Shown piece after piece: positions 51,717 to 59,445 of a stretch of 64,000 bases of DNA; positions within the stretch are counted from its first letter, which is position 1; each line of letters opens with the position of its first letter. Origin of the DNA: an uncultured Sphingomonas sp. (GTDB lineage Bacteria > Pseudomonadota > Alphaproteobacteria > Sphingomonadales > Sphingomonadaceae); NCBI GenBank assembly GCA_934555855.1, contig CAKTFL010000001.1, forward strand, positions 17,072 through 81,071. Direction: 5' to 3'. The position numbers and the translations under genes were made by a program. The notes under the pieces were generated by a model. It ran no database searches. It saw only the letters and a list, made by a program, of their open reading frames with translations, and was not told where the DNA came from.

Positions 51717-52556
51717 TCATCCTGCGGCCGCTTCCTTCACCACCGCGTCGATCGCCAGCAGCTGGCGCAGCAGGGGCTCCATCGCATCGAGGGGCCAGGC
51801 GTTGGGGCCGTCGGACAGGGCGTTGTCGGGATCGGGGTGCGTTTCCACGAACAGCCCGGCCACGCCCGCCCCCACGGCCGCGCGCGCCAGTACCGGCACG
51901 AACTCGCGCTGGCCGCCCGAGCGGTCGCCCTGCCCGCCCGGCAGCTGCACCGAATGGGTGGCGTCGAACACCACCGGGCAGCCGGTGTCCCGCATGATCG
52001 CCAGGCTCCGCATGTCCGACACCAGATTGTTGTAGCCGAACGAGGCGCCGCGCTCGCAGACGGTGAAGCTGTCGGGGTCGCATCCCGCGGCGCTCGCCGC
52101 GCGGCGCGCCTTGTCCACGACGTTCTTCATGTCGCCCGGCGCCATGAACTGCGCCTTCTTGATGTTGACCGGCTTGCCGCTGGTCGCGACCGCTTCGATG
52201 AAATCAGTCTGGCGGGCGAGGAAGGCAGGGGTCTGGAGCACGTCCACCACCTCCGCGACGGGCGTCACCTGCTCCGCCGTATGCACGTCGGTCAGCACCG
52301 GCACGCCGATCTCGGCGCGCACCTTGGCCAGGATGCGAAGGCCCTCGTCCATGCCCGGCCCGCGGAACGACAGGCCCGAGCTGCGGTTCGCCTTGTCAAA
52401 GGAACTCTTGTAGATCAGCAGGATACCGAGCCTGTCCGCCATGTCCTTCAGCGCCTGGGCCGTGGACAGCGCCAATGCCTCGGTTTCGATGGCGCACGGG
52501 CCCGCGATCAGGAACAGGGGCTCGTCCGGGCCGATCGCCTTGCCGCACAACCGCAT
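51717..52556 (-). CDS. kdsA: 3-deoxy-D-manno-octulosonate-8-phosphate synthase
   Basis: About 279 residues; start at ATG 52556 with GGAAG five bases upstream, matching the (K/R)LCG..IG opening of the family; ATG 52568 is four codons longer. It condenses arabinose-5-phosphate and PEP to Kdo-8-P in the cytosol. Evidence: [85 protein letters not shown] and [21 protein letters not shown]. Divergent from kdsD, so the Kdo genes are under one intergenic control region (52557-52737). Confidence 0.96.
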   Translation of the reverse strand: MRLCGKAIGPDEPLFLIAGPCAIETEALALSTAQALKDMADRLGILLIYKSSFDKANRSSGLSFRGPGMDEGLRILAKVRAEIGVPVLTDVHTAEQVTPVAEVVDVLQTPAFLARQTDFIEAVATSGKPVNIKKAQFMAPGDMKNVVDKARRAASAAGCDPDSFTVCERGASFGYNNLVSDMRSLAIMRDTGCPVVFDATHSVQLPGGQGDRSGGQREFVPVLARAAVGAGVAGLFVETHPDPDNALSDGPNAWPLDAMEPLLRQLLAIDAVVKEAAAG

Positions 52557-52737
52557 CTTCGCTTCCATCCCTCGTGGTTCATCGCGCCATGGCCGGACGA
52601 CAGAACGCCCCTTTTTGCGATGCGTCATGGTTTGCGCTAAACCGATGACATTGTCTCCGGCAGAAGGCTCGTACCTTCGGCAAGGCAGGGCCGCCACAGC
52701 GTAATGTGGACAGGCCGGGTGTAGAGGTGAAGGCTGT

Positions 52738-53733
52738 ATGCGTAGCGTGGCGATGCACCGGACCAGCGACGCGGCCTTCGAGTCGGCGCTCAGAACCGTC
52801 CGGATCGAGCAGGAAGCGCTGTCCACCCTGGCGACCGCCCTTGAGCAGCCCTCGCTTCGGGACGCGTTCGGCAGGACGATCGCCATGCTTGCCGCCGCCT
52901 CCGGCCGGCTGATCGTGACGGGAATGGGCAAGAGCGGGATCATCGGCCGCAAGATTGCCGCGACCATGACCTCCACCGGCACGCCCTCGCTGTTCATTCA
53001 TCCGGGCGAGGCGAGCCATGGCGACCTGGGGATGATTACCCCTGACGATATCGTGCTGGCGATCACCTGGTCCGGGGAAACGACGGAGCTGGGCGACATG
53101 ATCGCCTATTGCCGCAGGTTCGGCGTAAAGCTGATCGTCGCGACCGCGAAGCCGGACAGCACCGCCGGCAGGGCGGCCGATATCTGCCTGGCGTTGCCCC
53201 ATGTGCGCGAGGCGTGTCCGAACGAGCTTGCCCCGACATCGTCCACCACGCTTCAGGCGGTGCTGGGCGACGCCCTGGCCATCGCGCTGATCGAGCAGCG
53301 CGGCTTTTCGAAGTCGGATTTCCTGGCCTTCCACCCGGGCGGACGCCTGGGGGCGCAGCTCACCACGGTCGAGCAGCTGATGGGCAGGGGCGAAGATGTT
53401 CCGATCGTCCGCACCGACGCGACGCTGATGGACGCGACCTTCGAGATGAGCCGCAAGCGCTACGGCTCCACCGCGGTCGTCGATGATGGCGGCAATCTGG
53501 TGGGCGTCTTCACCGATGGCGACCTGCGGCGCAGCTTCGCGTCGCAGCACCTGCATGACGCGATCGAGGCGCACATGACGCCCAATCCGCTGGCCGTTCC
53601 CGCCTGCACCCTGTCGACCGAGGCGCTGCGGATCATGAACGACAGCGCCGTCACCGTCCTGTTCGTCTGCGAGGGGGCAAGGCCGGTCGGCGTGCTCCAC
53701 CTGCACGACCTGCTGCGCGCCGGCGTTGCCTGA
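52738..53733 (+). CDS. kdsD: Arabinose-5-phosphate isomerase
   Basis: 331 residues; ATG with GAGGTGAAGG upstream. KpsF/KdsD/GutQ family: an SIS isomerase domain at about 45-190 ([78 protein letters not shown]) and two CBS domains from about 205 ([32 protein letters not shown] end). It interconverts ribulose-5-phosphate and arabinose-5-phosphate, the first Kdo step. In capsule loci the same gene is called kpsF. Confidence 0.95.
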   Translation: MRSVAMHRTSDAAFESALRTVRIEQEALSTLATALEQPSLRDAFGRTIAMLAAASGRLIVTGMGKSGIIGRKIAATMTSTGTPSLFIHPGEASHGDLGMITPDDIVLAITWSGETTELGDMIAYCRRFGVKLIVATAKPDSTAGRAADICLALPHVREACPNELAPTSSTTLQAVLGDALAIALIEQRGFSKSDFLAFHPGGRLGAQLTTVEQLMGRGEDVPIVRTDATLMDATFEMSRKRYGSTAVVDDGGNLVGVFTDGDLRRSFASQHLHDAIEAHMTPNPLAVPACTLSTEALRIMNDSAVTVLFVCEGARPVGVLHLHDLLRAGVA

Positions 53734-53746
53734 CGATGATTGCCCG

Positions 53747-54556
53747 GTGAGCGACCTGATCGTCGTCCCGGCGCGCTTCGGGTCGAAGCGCCTGCCGGGA
53801 AAGCCGCTCGTCGCCATTGCCGGCCGCACGCTGCTGGAGCGGGTCGTCCGCGTCGCGCGGAAAGCGGCCGGCATGGCCGGCGGATGCGAGCTGGTGGTCG
53901 CGACGGACGATGCCCGCATCGCCGCCCATGCGCGGGATCTCGGCTGCGAAGTCGCGATGACCTCGGCCGATATCAGCTCGGGCTCCGGCCGGGCCTGCGC
54001 GGCCGCGGCGATGCGGCCCGTCCGGCCCGGCATCGTCGTCAATCTCCAGGGGGACGCGCCCTTCGTCCCGGCGGAGATGGTCGCGGCGCTGATCGCGGCC
54101 GCGCGGGCGAGCGATGCCGCCTGCGTGACGCCGGTGGTGCGGCTCGACTGGCCGGCGCTCGATGCGATGCGGGCGCACAAGGCGCGCTCGCCGTTCAGCG
54201 GGACGACCTGCGCCAGGCGGCCAGACGGCAAGGCCCTCTGGTTCTCCAAGGCGATCATTCCCGCGATCCGCGACGAGGCCGCGCTGCGGGCGGCGGGGCC
54301 GCTGTCGCCGGTCTTCCGCCACCTCGGCCTGTACGCCTATCGGCTGGACGCGCTGGAGCGGTTCGAGGCGACCGTCCCCACCCCTTATGAACAGCTGGAA
54401 GGGCTGGAACAGCTCCGCTTTCTGGAAATGGGTCTCGACATCCAGACGGTCGAGGCGGCCCCGCCCGCCCATGCCATGTCGGGCATCGACACGGCGGAGG
54501 ATGTCGCCCTGGCCGAGGCGCTGATCCGCCGCCTCGGCGATCCGTATCCTTCATGA
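53747..54556 (+). CDS. kdsB: CMP-Kdo synthetase (3-deoxy-manno-octulosonate cytidylyltransferase)
   Basis: 269 residues from GTG 53747, 13 bases after kdsD; the ORF's TTG at 53726 would overlap kdsD. It activates Kdo with CTP for the transferases KpsC/KpsS. Motifs: LIVVPARFGSKRLPGKPLVA, LVVATDDARIAAHARDLG, NLQGDAPFVPAEMV, FRHLGLYAYRLDALERF and TPYEQLEGLEQLRFLEMG. The sequence SSGSGRACAAA replaces the usual SGTDRxAE segment, a mild deviation. It overlaps the histidine-phosphatase-like gene by four bases. Confidence 0.95.
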   Translation: MSDLIVVPARFGSKRLPGKPLVAIAGRTLLERVVRVARKAAGMAGGCELVVATDDARIAAHARDLGCEVAMTSADISSGSGRACAAAAMRPVRPGIVVNLQGDAPFVPAEMVAALIAAARASDAACVTPVVRLDWPALDAMRAHKARSPFSGTTCARRPDGKALWFSKAIIPAIRDEAALRAAGPLSPVFRHLGLYAYRLDALERFEATVPTPYEQLEGLEQLRFLEMGLDIQTVEAAPPAHAMSGIDTAEDVALAEALIRRLGDPYPS

Positions 54557-55158
54557 CGACCCTGGTGATCGTCCGCCACGGCAACAGCTTCGCCGACGGA
54601 GAGACGCCGCGCCGCATCGGCGCGCGGACCGACCTGCCCCTCGTCCCGTCCGGGCAGGAGCAGGCAGGGCGGCTCGGCGCCTGGTTTGCCGGTGAAGGCT
54701 GGCGCTTCGACCGCATCCTTTGCTCGCCGCTTCGCCGCACGCGCGAAACCGCCGAGGCGATCCGCGCGATGCAGACCGACCCGCCCGCGACGGAGTTGTC
54801 GGACCTGCTCGCCGAGATCGATCATGGCGTGGACGAGGACAGGCCGGATAGTGCCGTGATCGAGCGGATCGGCGCCGGGGCGCTGGCCGCGTGGGAGAAG
54901 GATGGCGCCGCGCCGGACGGCTGGACAGTGGATCGCGAGGCGAGGATCGAGGGCTGGCGGCACCTGTTCGCGCAACGGGACAGCGGCACGGTCCTGCTCG
55001 TCACCAGCAACGGCGCCGCGCGTTTCGCGCTGCTTGCCGACCCGACCCTGATGGCGCAGGCGAGCGCCCTGCCCTCGCTCAAGCTGCGGACCGGCGCGTT
55101 CGGCATCATTCAGGTCGATAACGGTTTGCGGCTTGCTGCCTGGGATCGTCGTCCCTGA
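54553..55158 (+). CDS. Histidine phosphatase family protein with second catalytic His replaced
   Basis: 201 residues. The RHG motif is at residues 8-10 (LVIVRHGNS), and CSPLRRTRETAEA is the second phosphate-binding Arg block; LLAEIDHG holds the probable acid Glu88. The usual second catalytic His (in VSHGGxxR) reads TSNGAARF, so Asn153 stands there. That may impair or change phosphatase chemistry. It overlaps kdsB by four bases (ATGA), so it is part of the Kdo operon. The Kdo-8-P phosphatase KdsC is missing from the window, making this the local candidate for that step, though another nucleotide- or sugar-phosphate role is possible. Confidence 0.8.
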   Translation: MTTLVIVRHGNSFADGETPRRIGARTDLPLVPSGQEQAGRLGAWFAGEGWRFDRILCSPLRRTRETAEAIRAMQTDPPATELSDLLAEIDHGVDEDRPDSAVIERIGAGALAAWEKDGAAPDGWTVDREARIEGWRHLFAQRDSGTVLLVTSNGAARFALLADPTLMAQASALPSLKLRTGAFGIIQVDNGLRLAAWDRRP

Positions 55159-55214
55159 TAACACGGGGGCTCTGATTTACGGGGGGTGTTGCGCGGCACC
55201 GCAAGCTCGGTGAG

Positions 55215-56267
55215 ATGTCATGCATGAGCCCGGCCCGCTACCTCCTGCTTCCCTGGTGGATCGCGCAGCTGCCGACCGGGACCAAGTCGTTCGCCGACAA
55301 TCCCGTCATCGGCTCCCCCCTGCTCAACCGCTGGGGCCTGCATGTTGCGAGGGTCCGCATCGCAGCACGGCTTGCCGGCGCGCGCCGCAAGCGGCTGGCC
55401 CATCTGGTGTCGCCGGAGGATCGCGCCGCCTTCGACCGCGACGGGTTTGTGCTGAAGCCCGGCTTTCTCCCGCCCACCGCCTTTTACGCGCTCAGGCGGC
55501 AGGTTCTGAACCATGTCGCCCCGACACGCGAGATGGTGCAGGGCGACACGATTACCCGGCGCATTGCCCTTGATGGCCAAGCATTGGCGGCGATGCCGGC
55601 CGTGGCGGCGCTGATCGGCAGCGCCGAATGGCGCGGGCTGATGCGCTATGTTGGCAGCTTCGACAGCGAGCCGGTCGCCTATATAAAGACCATCCTTGCC
55701 CAGGTGAACGACGCCGAGCCCGATCCGCAGACCGCGCTTCATGCCGACACCTTCCATGCGACGGTCAAGGCGTGGCTGTTCCTGACCGACGTTGCCGAGG
55801 ATGAAGGACCCTTTGTCTATGTCCCCGGCTCGCACCGGATGACGCCTGAGCGGCTGGCCTGGGAACGAGAGCGAAGCATCCGCGCCGGCACCGGGCTCGA
55901 CCGGCTGTCGTCGCGAGGGTCGCTGCGGATCGCGGCCGGGGAGCTGGCCGCGCTGAACCTGCCGCCCCCGCACGCCTTTGCGGTGCCGGCGAACACGCTG
56001 GTGGTCGCGGACACGTCGGGCTTTCATGCGCGGGGGCCGTCGGTGCGGCCGTCGTCGCGGATCGAGATCTGGAGTTATGGCCGGCGCAATCCCTTCCTGC
56101 CCTGGACGGGACTGGATCCGCTCAGCCTGCCCGGCATTGCCGAGCGCCGCGCCCCGTACGCCTGGGCGGCCAGGGACCGGCTGCGGAGGGTATTGGGCCA
56201 GCCATGGGCCGATGCGGGGCTGAAGACCGCGGCCGCCCCGGCCCGGCTGGACGGATCGGTCAACTGA
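55215..56267 (+). CDS. Phytanoyl-CoA dioxygenase (PhyH)-family Fe(II)/2-oxoglutarate oxygenase
   Basis: 350 residues. The facial triad is visible: His176 and Asp178 in ALHADTFH and His271 in SGFHARGPS, with the 2-oxoglutarate-binding Arg at 282 (SSRIEIW). The N-terminal FDRDGFVLKPGFLP and DEGPFVYVPGSHRM are typical of PhyH. It lies between the kds genes and kpsC. Hydroxylation of a capsule sugar or of a lipid anchor is an inference from the neighbours, and the substrate is unknown. ATG 55215 follows GGTGAG; ATG 55224 is possible. Confidence 0.82.
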   Translation: MSCMSPARYLLLPWWIAQLPTGTKSFADNPVIGSPLLNRWGLHVARVRIAARLAGARRKRLAHLVSPEDRAAFDRDGFVLKPGFLPPTAFYALRRQVLNHVAPTREMVQGDTITRRIALDGQALAAMPAVAALIGSAEWRGLMRYVGSFDSEPVAYIKTILAQVNDAEPDPQTALHADTFHATVKAWLFLTDVAEDEGPFVYVPGSHRMTPERLAWERERSIRAGTGLDRLSSRGSLRIAAGELAALNLPPPHAFAVPANTLVVADTSGFHARGPSVRPSSRIEIWSYGRRNPFLPWTGLDPLSLPGIAERRAPYAWAARDRLRRVLGQPWADAGLKTAAAPARLDGSVN

Positions 56268-56271
56268 CGCC

Positions 56272-57951
56272 ATGCCCGCTGAAATGACGCGCGTGACCGT
56301 GCCGCTGCTCCGCGCGCCGCTCTTCCCCGGCCCTGCCGTGACGCTGTCGGAGGCGGCCACCGTGCCGCCCGCCGAGGATGTCGTCGTCGACCGCCTCATC
56401 GCGGCCATGCGGCAGATGCGGGTGGGCGGTGCCTTCTGGGAGAAACCTGTCGATCCGGCCGGATGGCGGCTGATCGTGCGCGCTCGCTCGATCCCGGAAG
56501 CCAGGAAGCTATGGGCCGGTCTGGACGAGTCCGAGCGGAGCGCCGCCCTCTGGCTCCTGCCCGCCTCCCTCGCCGGTCATGCCGGGATCGAAGCTCTCGG
56601 GCAGCGATCGGTGATGTTCGGCGAGGTCGATCCCTGGTCGCTGCTGCAAGGACATGTGCGGCTGCTGGCCCATGGCGACGATGAATGGGCGGCGCTGGCC
56701 GCTATCGCTGGATGCGCCGTGCAGTTTCTGTCGGTGGGCAGCCATGGCGCGCCTGGCATGACGGAGGCGCAGCTCCGCCGGCGTGTTGCCGACCATCTGC
56801 TGGGCGTGCGCTATCGCGATCCCTTCACCGGGCAGGACACGGACGCCGAGGCCGTCGTGGCTCAGCTTACCCATTGGCGCCGGATCGTCGACGCCAACCG
56901 CACGGTCGTCGCGGCGTGCGGCATGGCGTGGTGGAAGCGGCACGAGATCGCGCGCTTTCTCTGGTCACCGGGCAAGAAACTGCGTTTCTTCCGGTCGGAA
57001 AAACGTGCCCTCGCCCATGCCGCGCGCTGCAACGGCGCCGTGGCGGTATGGCCGTCGCGCATATCGGCCGCCATGGTCCGGCAGGCCGAGGCCATGGGCG
57101 TTCCGCTCGTTCGGGTGGAGGACGGTTTTGTCCGCTCGATCGGGCTGGGCAGCGATCTGGTGCCCCCCTCCTCCGTTACCGTCGATTGGCAGGGCATCCA
57201 TTACGATCCGGGCCGCGCCAGCGATTTGGAAGCCCTGCTCGCCAGCGCCGATTTCCCGCTGCCGCTGCTGGCACGCGCCGCGCGACTGCGTGCGGCGATC
57301 CTGGCCGGGGGGATCAGCAAATATGGCGGGGCGGGCGAACATGTCCTGCCGGCCCGCCAGTCAGGGCGACGCCTGCTGCTCGTGCCGGGACAGGTCGAGG
57401 ACGACATGTCCGTGCGGCTGGGCGGCGCGGGGCTGGCCAGCAACCTGGAGCTGCTGCGCCGCGCGCGGGCGCTGGAGCCTGACGCGGAAATCTGGTTCCG
57501 GCCGCATCCCGATGTCGATGCGGGCCACCGCAAGGGGGCGGTAAGCGATGCCGAGGCGCTGACCCTGGCCGATCGCGTCGTGCGCGGGGGCGGCATGGCC
57601 GAGCTGCTCGACCGGGTCGATGCCGTGCATGTCCTGACGTCGCTGACCGGGTTCGAGGCGCTGCTGCGCGGCCGCGACGTCACCTGCCACGGCATGCCCT
57701 TCTATGCGGGCTGGGGCCTGACGACCGACCTGATGCCGGCGTCCGAGCGGCGGGGGCGGCGACTGACGCTCGACCAGCTCGTCGCAGCGGTACTGATCCT
57801 GTACCCCCGCTATCTCGATCCCGTCACGGGCCTGCCCTGCGAGCCCGAAACGCTGATCCGGCGGATGGCGCACGGCGATGCCGCCAACCGGCTACGCTGG
57901 GTGACGCGTATTCGCCGGCTGCAAGGGCGCCTGATGAAGAGACGCCGTTAA
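56272..57951 (+). CDS. kpsC: KpsC-like capsular Kdo transferase (shorter than canonical)
   Basis: 559 residues. The capsule_synth family fold is clear: VPLVRVEDGFVRSIGLGSDL, VTVDWQGIHYDPGRASDLE, LLLVPGQVEDDMSVRLGG, IWFRPHPDVDAGHRKGAVSD, VHVLTSLTGFEALLRGRDVT and GMPFYAGWGLTTDL, followed by LVAAVLILYPRYLDP. Canonical KpsC (about 675 residues) has two such modules, which add the beta-linked Kdo linker. Here only one full module is seen, with an about 240-residue N-terminal part lacking these blocks in recognisable form. It overlaps the end of the convergent hydroxylase gene by four bases. Confidence 0.88.
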   Translation: MPAEMTRVTVPLLRAPLFPGPAVTLSEAATVPPAEDVVVDRLIAAMRQMRVGGAFWEKPVDPAGWRLIVRARSIPEARKLWAGLDESERSAALWLLPASLAGHAGIEALGQRSVMFGEVDPWSLLQGHVRLLAHGDDEWAALAAIAGCAVQFLSVGSHGAPGMTEAQLRRRVADHLLGVRYRDPFTGQDTDAEAVVAQLTHWRRIVDANRTVVAACGMAWWKRHEIARFLWSPGKKLRFFRSEKRALAHAARCNGAVAVWPSRISAAMVRQAEAMGVPLVRVEDGFVRSIGLGSDLVPPSSVTVDWQGIHYDPGRASDLEALLASADFPLPLLARAARLRAAILAGGISKYGGAGEHVLPARQSGRRLLLVPGQVEDDMSVRLGGAGLASNLELLRRARALEPDAEIWFRPHPDVDAGHRKGAVSDAEALTLADRVVRGGGMAELLDRVDAVHVLTSLTGFEALLRGRDVTCHGMPFYAGWGLTTDLMPASERRGRRLTLDQLVAAVLILYPRYLDPVTGLPCEPETLIRRMAHGDAANRLRWVTRIRRLQGRLMKRRR

Positions 57952-58619
57952 GCGCCGGGACGACCCTCGGCCACGGCCGCGCCCTTGGGACCGACGCGGG
58001 AGCCGAACACGCGGTCCCAGAAGATGGCGGTAATCGCGTAATTGCCTTCCTGGCGGCCGAAATGGTGGCGCAGGTGATGCCGGCGAAGCTCACGCAACAG
58101 GCGGCCCCGTACCGGCAGCTGATGACAGGCATAATGGATGCTGTCGTACGTCACATAACCGATCGCGAAACCCAGGAAGAGCACCGATCCGGCATTGCCG
58201 AACAGCAGGACGAACAGCCCCCAGATGGCGGCGGACCATGTGACGCTGACGATGGGCGGCATCATGCTGCGATGCGGGTCGTTCGGATCGTCGTGATGAT
58301 TGCCGTGCATCACGAAGCCCAGCCATCGGCCAAGGTCAGACCGGGGCTTCAGATGGAAGATGAAGCGATGCATGCAATATTCGAACAACGACCAGACGAG
58401 CAGGCCGAGCAGCACCAGCCCGACCCAGGCCATGCCGCTCGTCGTGCCCCAGCCCGCCCATAGCACCAGCAGCAGCAGCGCGGCCCAGATCATCGCAAAG
58501 GCCCGTGGCGACAACACCGTGAGGCGTTCCAGCCGATCGCTGCGGAACAGCCTCAGACGCTGCGGATAAGTACCGCCCGCGCTCGGTGTCGGGTTCTGCC
58601 TTCGGACTGGTCGACGCAT
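57948..58619 (-). CDS. Sterol desaturase/fatty-acid hydroxylase superfamily membrane protein
   Basis: 223 residues with about four membrane helices. Di-iron histidine boxes: FEYCMHRFIFHLKP (HxxxxH), MHGNHHDDPNDPHRS, IHYACHQLP and LRRHHLRHHFG. It is an oxygen-dependent hydroxylase of a lipid, possibly a fatty acyl chain of the type found in sphingolipids or hydroxylated lipid A. Location beside kpsC suggests a lipid connected with the cell surface, but that is an inference. It converges with kpsC by a four-base overlap and diverges from the SDR gene. Confidence 0.85.
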   Translation of the reverse strand: MRRPVRRQNPTPSAGGTYPQRLRLFRSDRLERLTVLSPRAFAMIWAALLLLVLWAGWGTTSGMAWVGLVLLGLLVWSLFEYCMHRFIFHLKPRSDLGRWLGFVMHGNHHDDPNDPHRSMMPPIVSVTWSAAIWGLFVLLFGNAGSVLFLGFAIGYVTYDSIHYACHQLPVRGRLLRELRRHHLRHHFGRQEGNYAITAIFWDRVFGSRVGPKGAAVAEGRPGA

Positions 58620-58683
58620 ACTATGCCCTGCCTATGGACAGAAGCTGGCTCTTACAGCCAAGCTGCCCTGATATGAAGGCACA

Positions 58684-59445
58684 ATGCCGCGTATCCTCAT
58701 AACCGGAGCGTCGAGTGGGCTTGGCGCTGCGATCGCCCGCCATTATGCCGGCCCGGACACCATGCTGCTGCTGTGGGGCCGCGACCGGACGCGGCTGGAG
58801 GCGGTTGCGGGCGATTGCCGGCGCGCCGGCGCGACGGTGGCGACCCGCTCGATGGACCTTGTCGACAGCGCAGCGGCGATCGCCGCGGTCGGGGAGGAGG
58901 ACGCGGCCGGGCCGATCGACATCGCCGTGCTCGCTGCCGGATCGGGCGATATCCGGGTCGCGGGCGAGCGGGTGGAGAATCCGGCACAGGTCGCGAGGCT
59001 GGGGATCGTGAACTTCGTCACGCCGAGCGCGATGGCCGCGACGCTCGCGAACAGGATGGCCGCGCGAGGGCATGGCCACATCATCCTGATCGGATCGGCC
59101 GCGGCCTTTCATGCCCTCCCCTTCGCTACCGCCTATGCCGGGTCAAAGGCGGGACTTGCCCGCTTCGCCCAGGCGCTGCGGATCGGCATGGCGCCCCATG
59201 GCGTTCGCGTGCTGCTGGCATCGCCAGGGTTCATCGACACGCCGGGCGGCCGAAAGGTCCCCGCCCCGCAGCGCCTGCTGGTACAGCCCGCCTATGTCGC
59301 GGCGCGCATCGCCGACGCCAGTGCAAAGGGGCGCGCGCATCTGATCCTGCCCTGGCCCTTTACGCTGTTGCGGCTGGTGGATCGCCTCCTGCCGGCGCGG
59401 TTGCGGGACCGGCTGCTGCTCAGCCTTCGTTCGCCGACGGGTTGA
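58684..59445 (+). CDS. Short-chain dehydrogenase/reductase
   Basis: 253 residues; ATG with GAAGG upstream. Classical SDR: GASSGLGAAIARHY cofactor loop at the N-terminus, LAAGSGDIRVAGE (NAG-like position), the active-site Ser in ILIGSAAAFH and YAGSKAGLA (YxxxK). The C-terminal part ends in two Arg/Leu-rich helices, LLRLVDRLLPARLRDRLLLS, which could associate with membranes. Substrate unknown; oxidation/reduction of a sugar or hydroxylipid is possible. It overlaps the end of the convergent LtaS-like gene by 26 bases. Confidence 0.85.
   Translation: MPRILITGASSGLGAAIARHYAGPDTMLLLWGRDRTRLEAVAGDCRRAGATVATRSMDLVDSAAAIAAVGEEDAAGPIDIAVLAAGSGDIRVAGERVENPAQVARLGIVNFVTPSAMAATLANRMAARGHGHIILIGSAAAFHALPFATAYAGSKAGLARFAQALRIGMAPHGVRVLLASPGFIDTPGGRKVPAPQRLLVQPAYVAARIADASAKGRAHLILPWPFTLLRLVDRLLPARLRDRLLLSLRSPTG

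Noticed and set aside
52629..52643. Short inverted repeat GGTTT-gcgct-AAACC between kdsA and kdsD
   Set aside because: A 5-base stem is expected by chance; no promoter boxes could be aligned to it.
52579..54258. 559-codon minus-strand open frame
   Set aside because: Antisense to kdsD and kdsB; composition is Arg/Gly/Ala shadow type without motifs.
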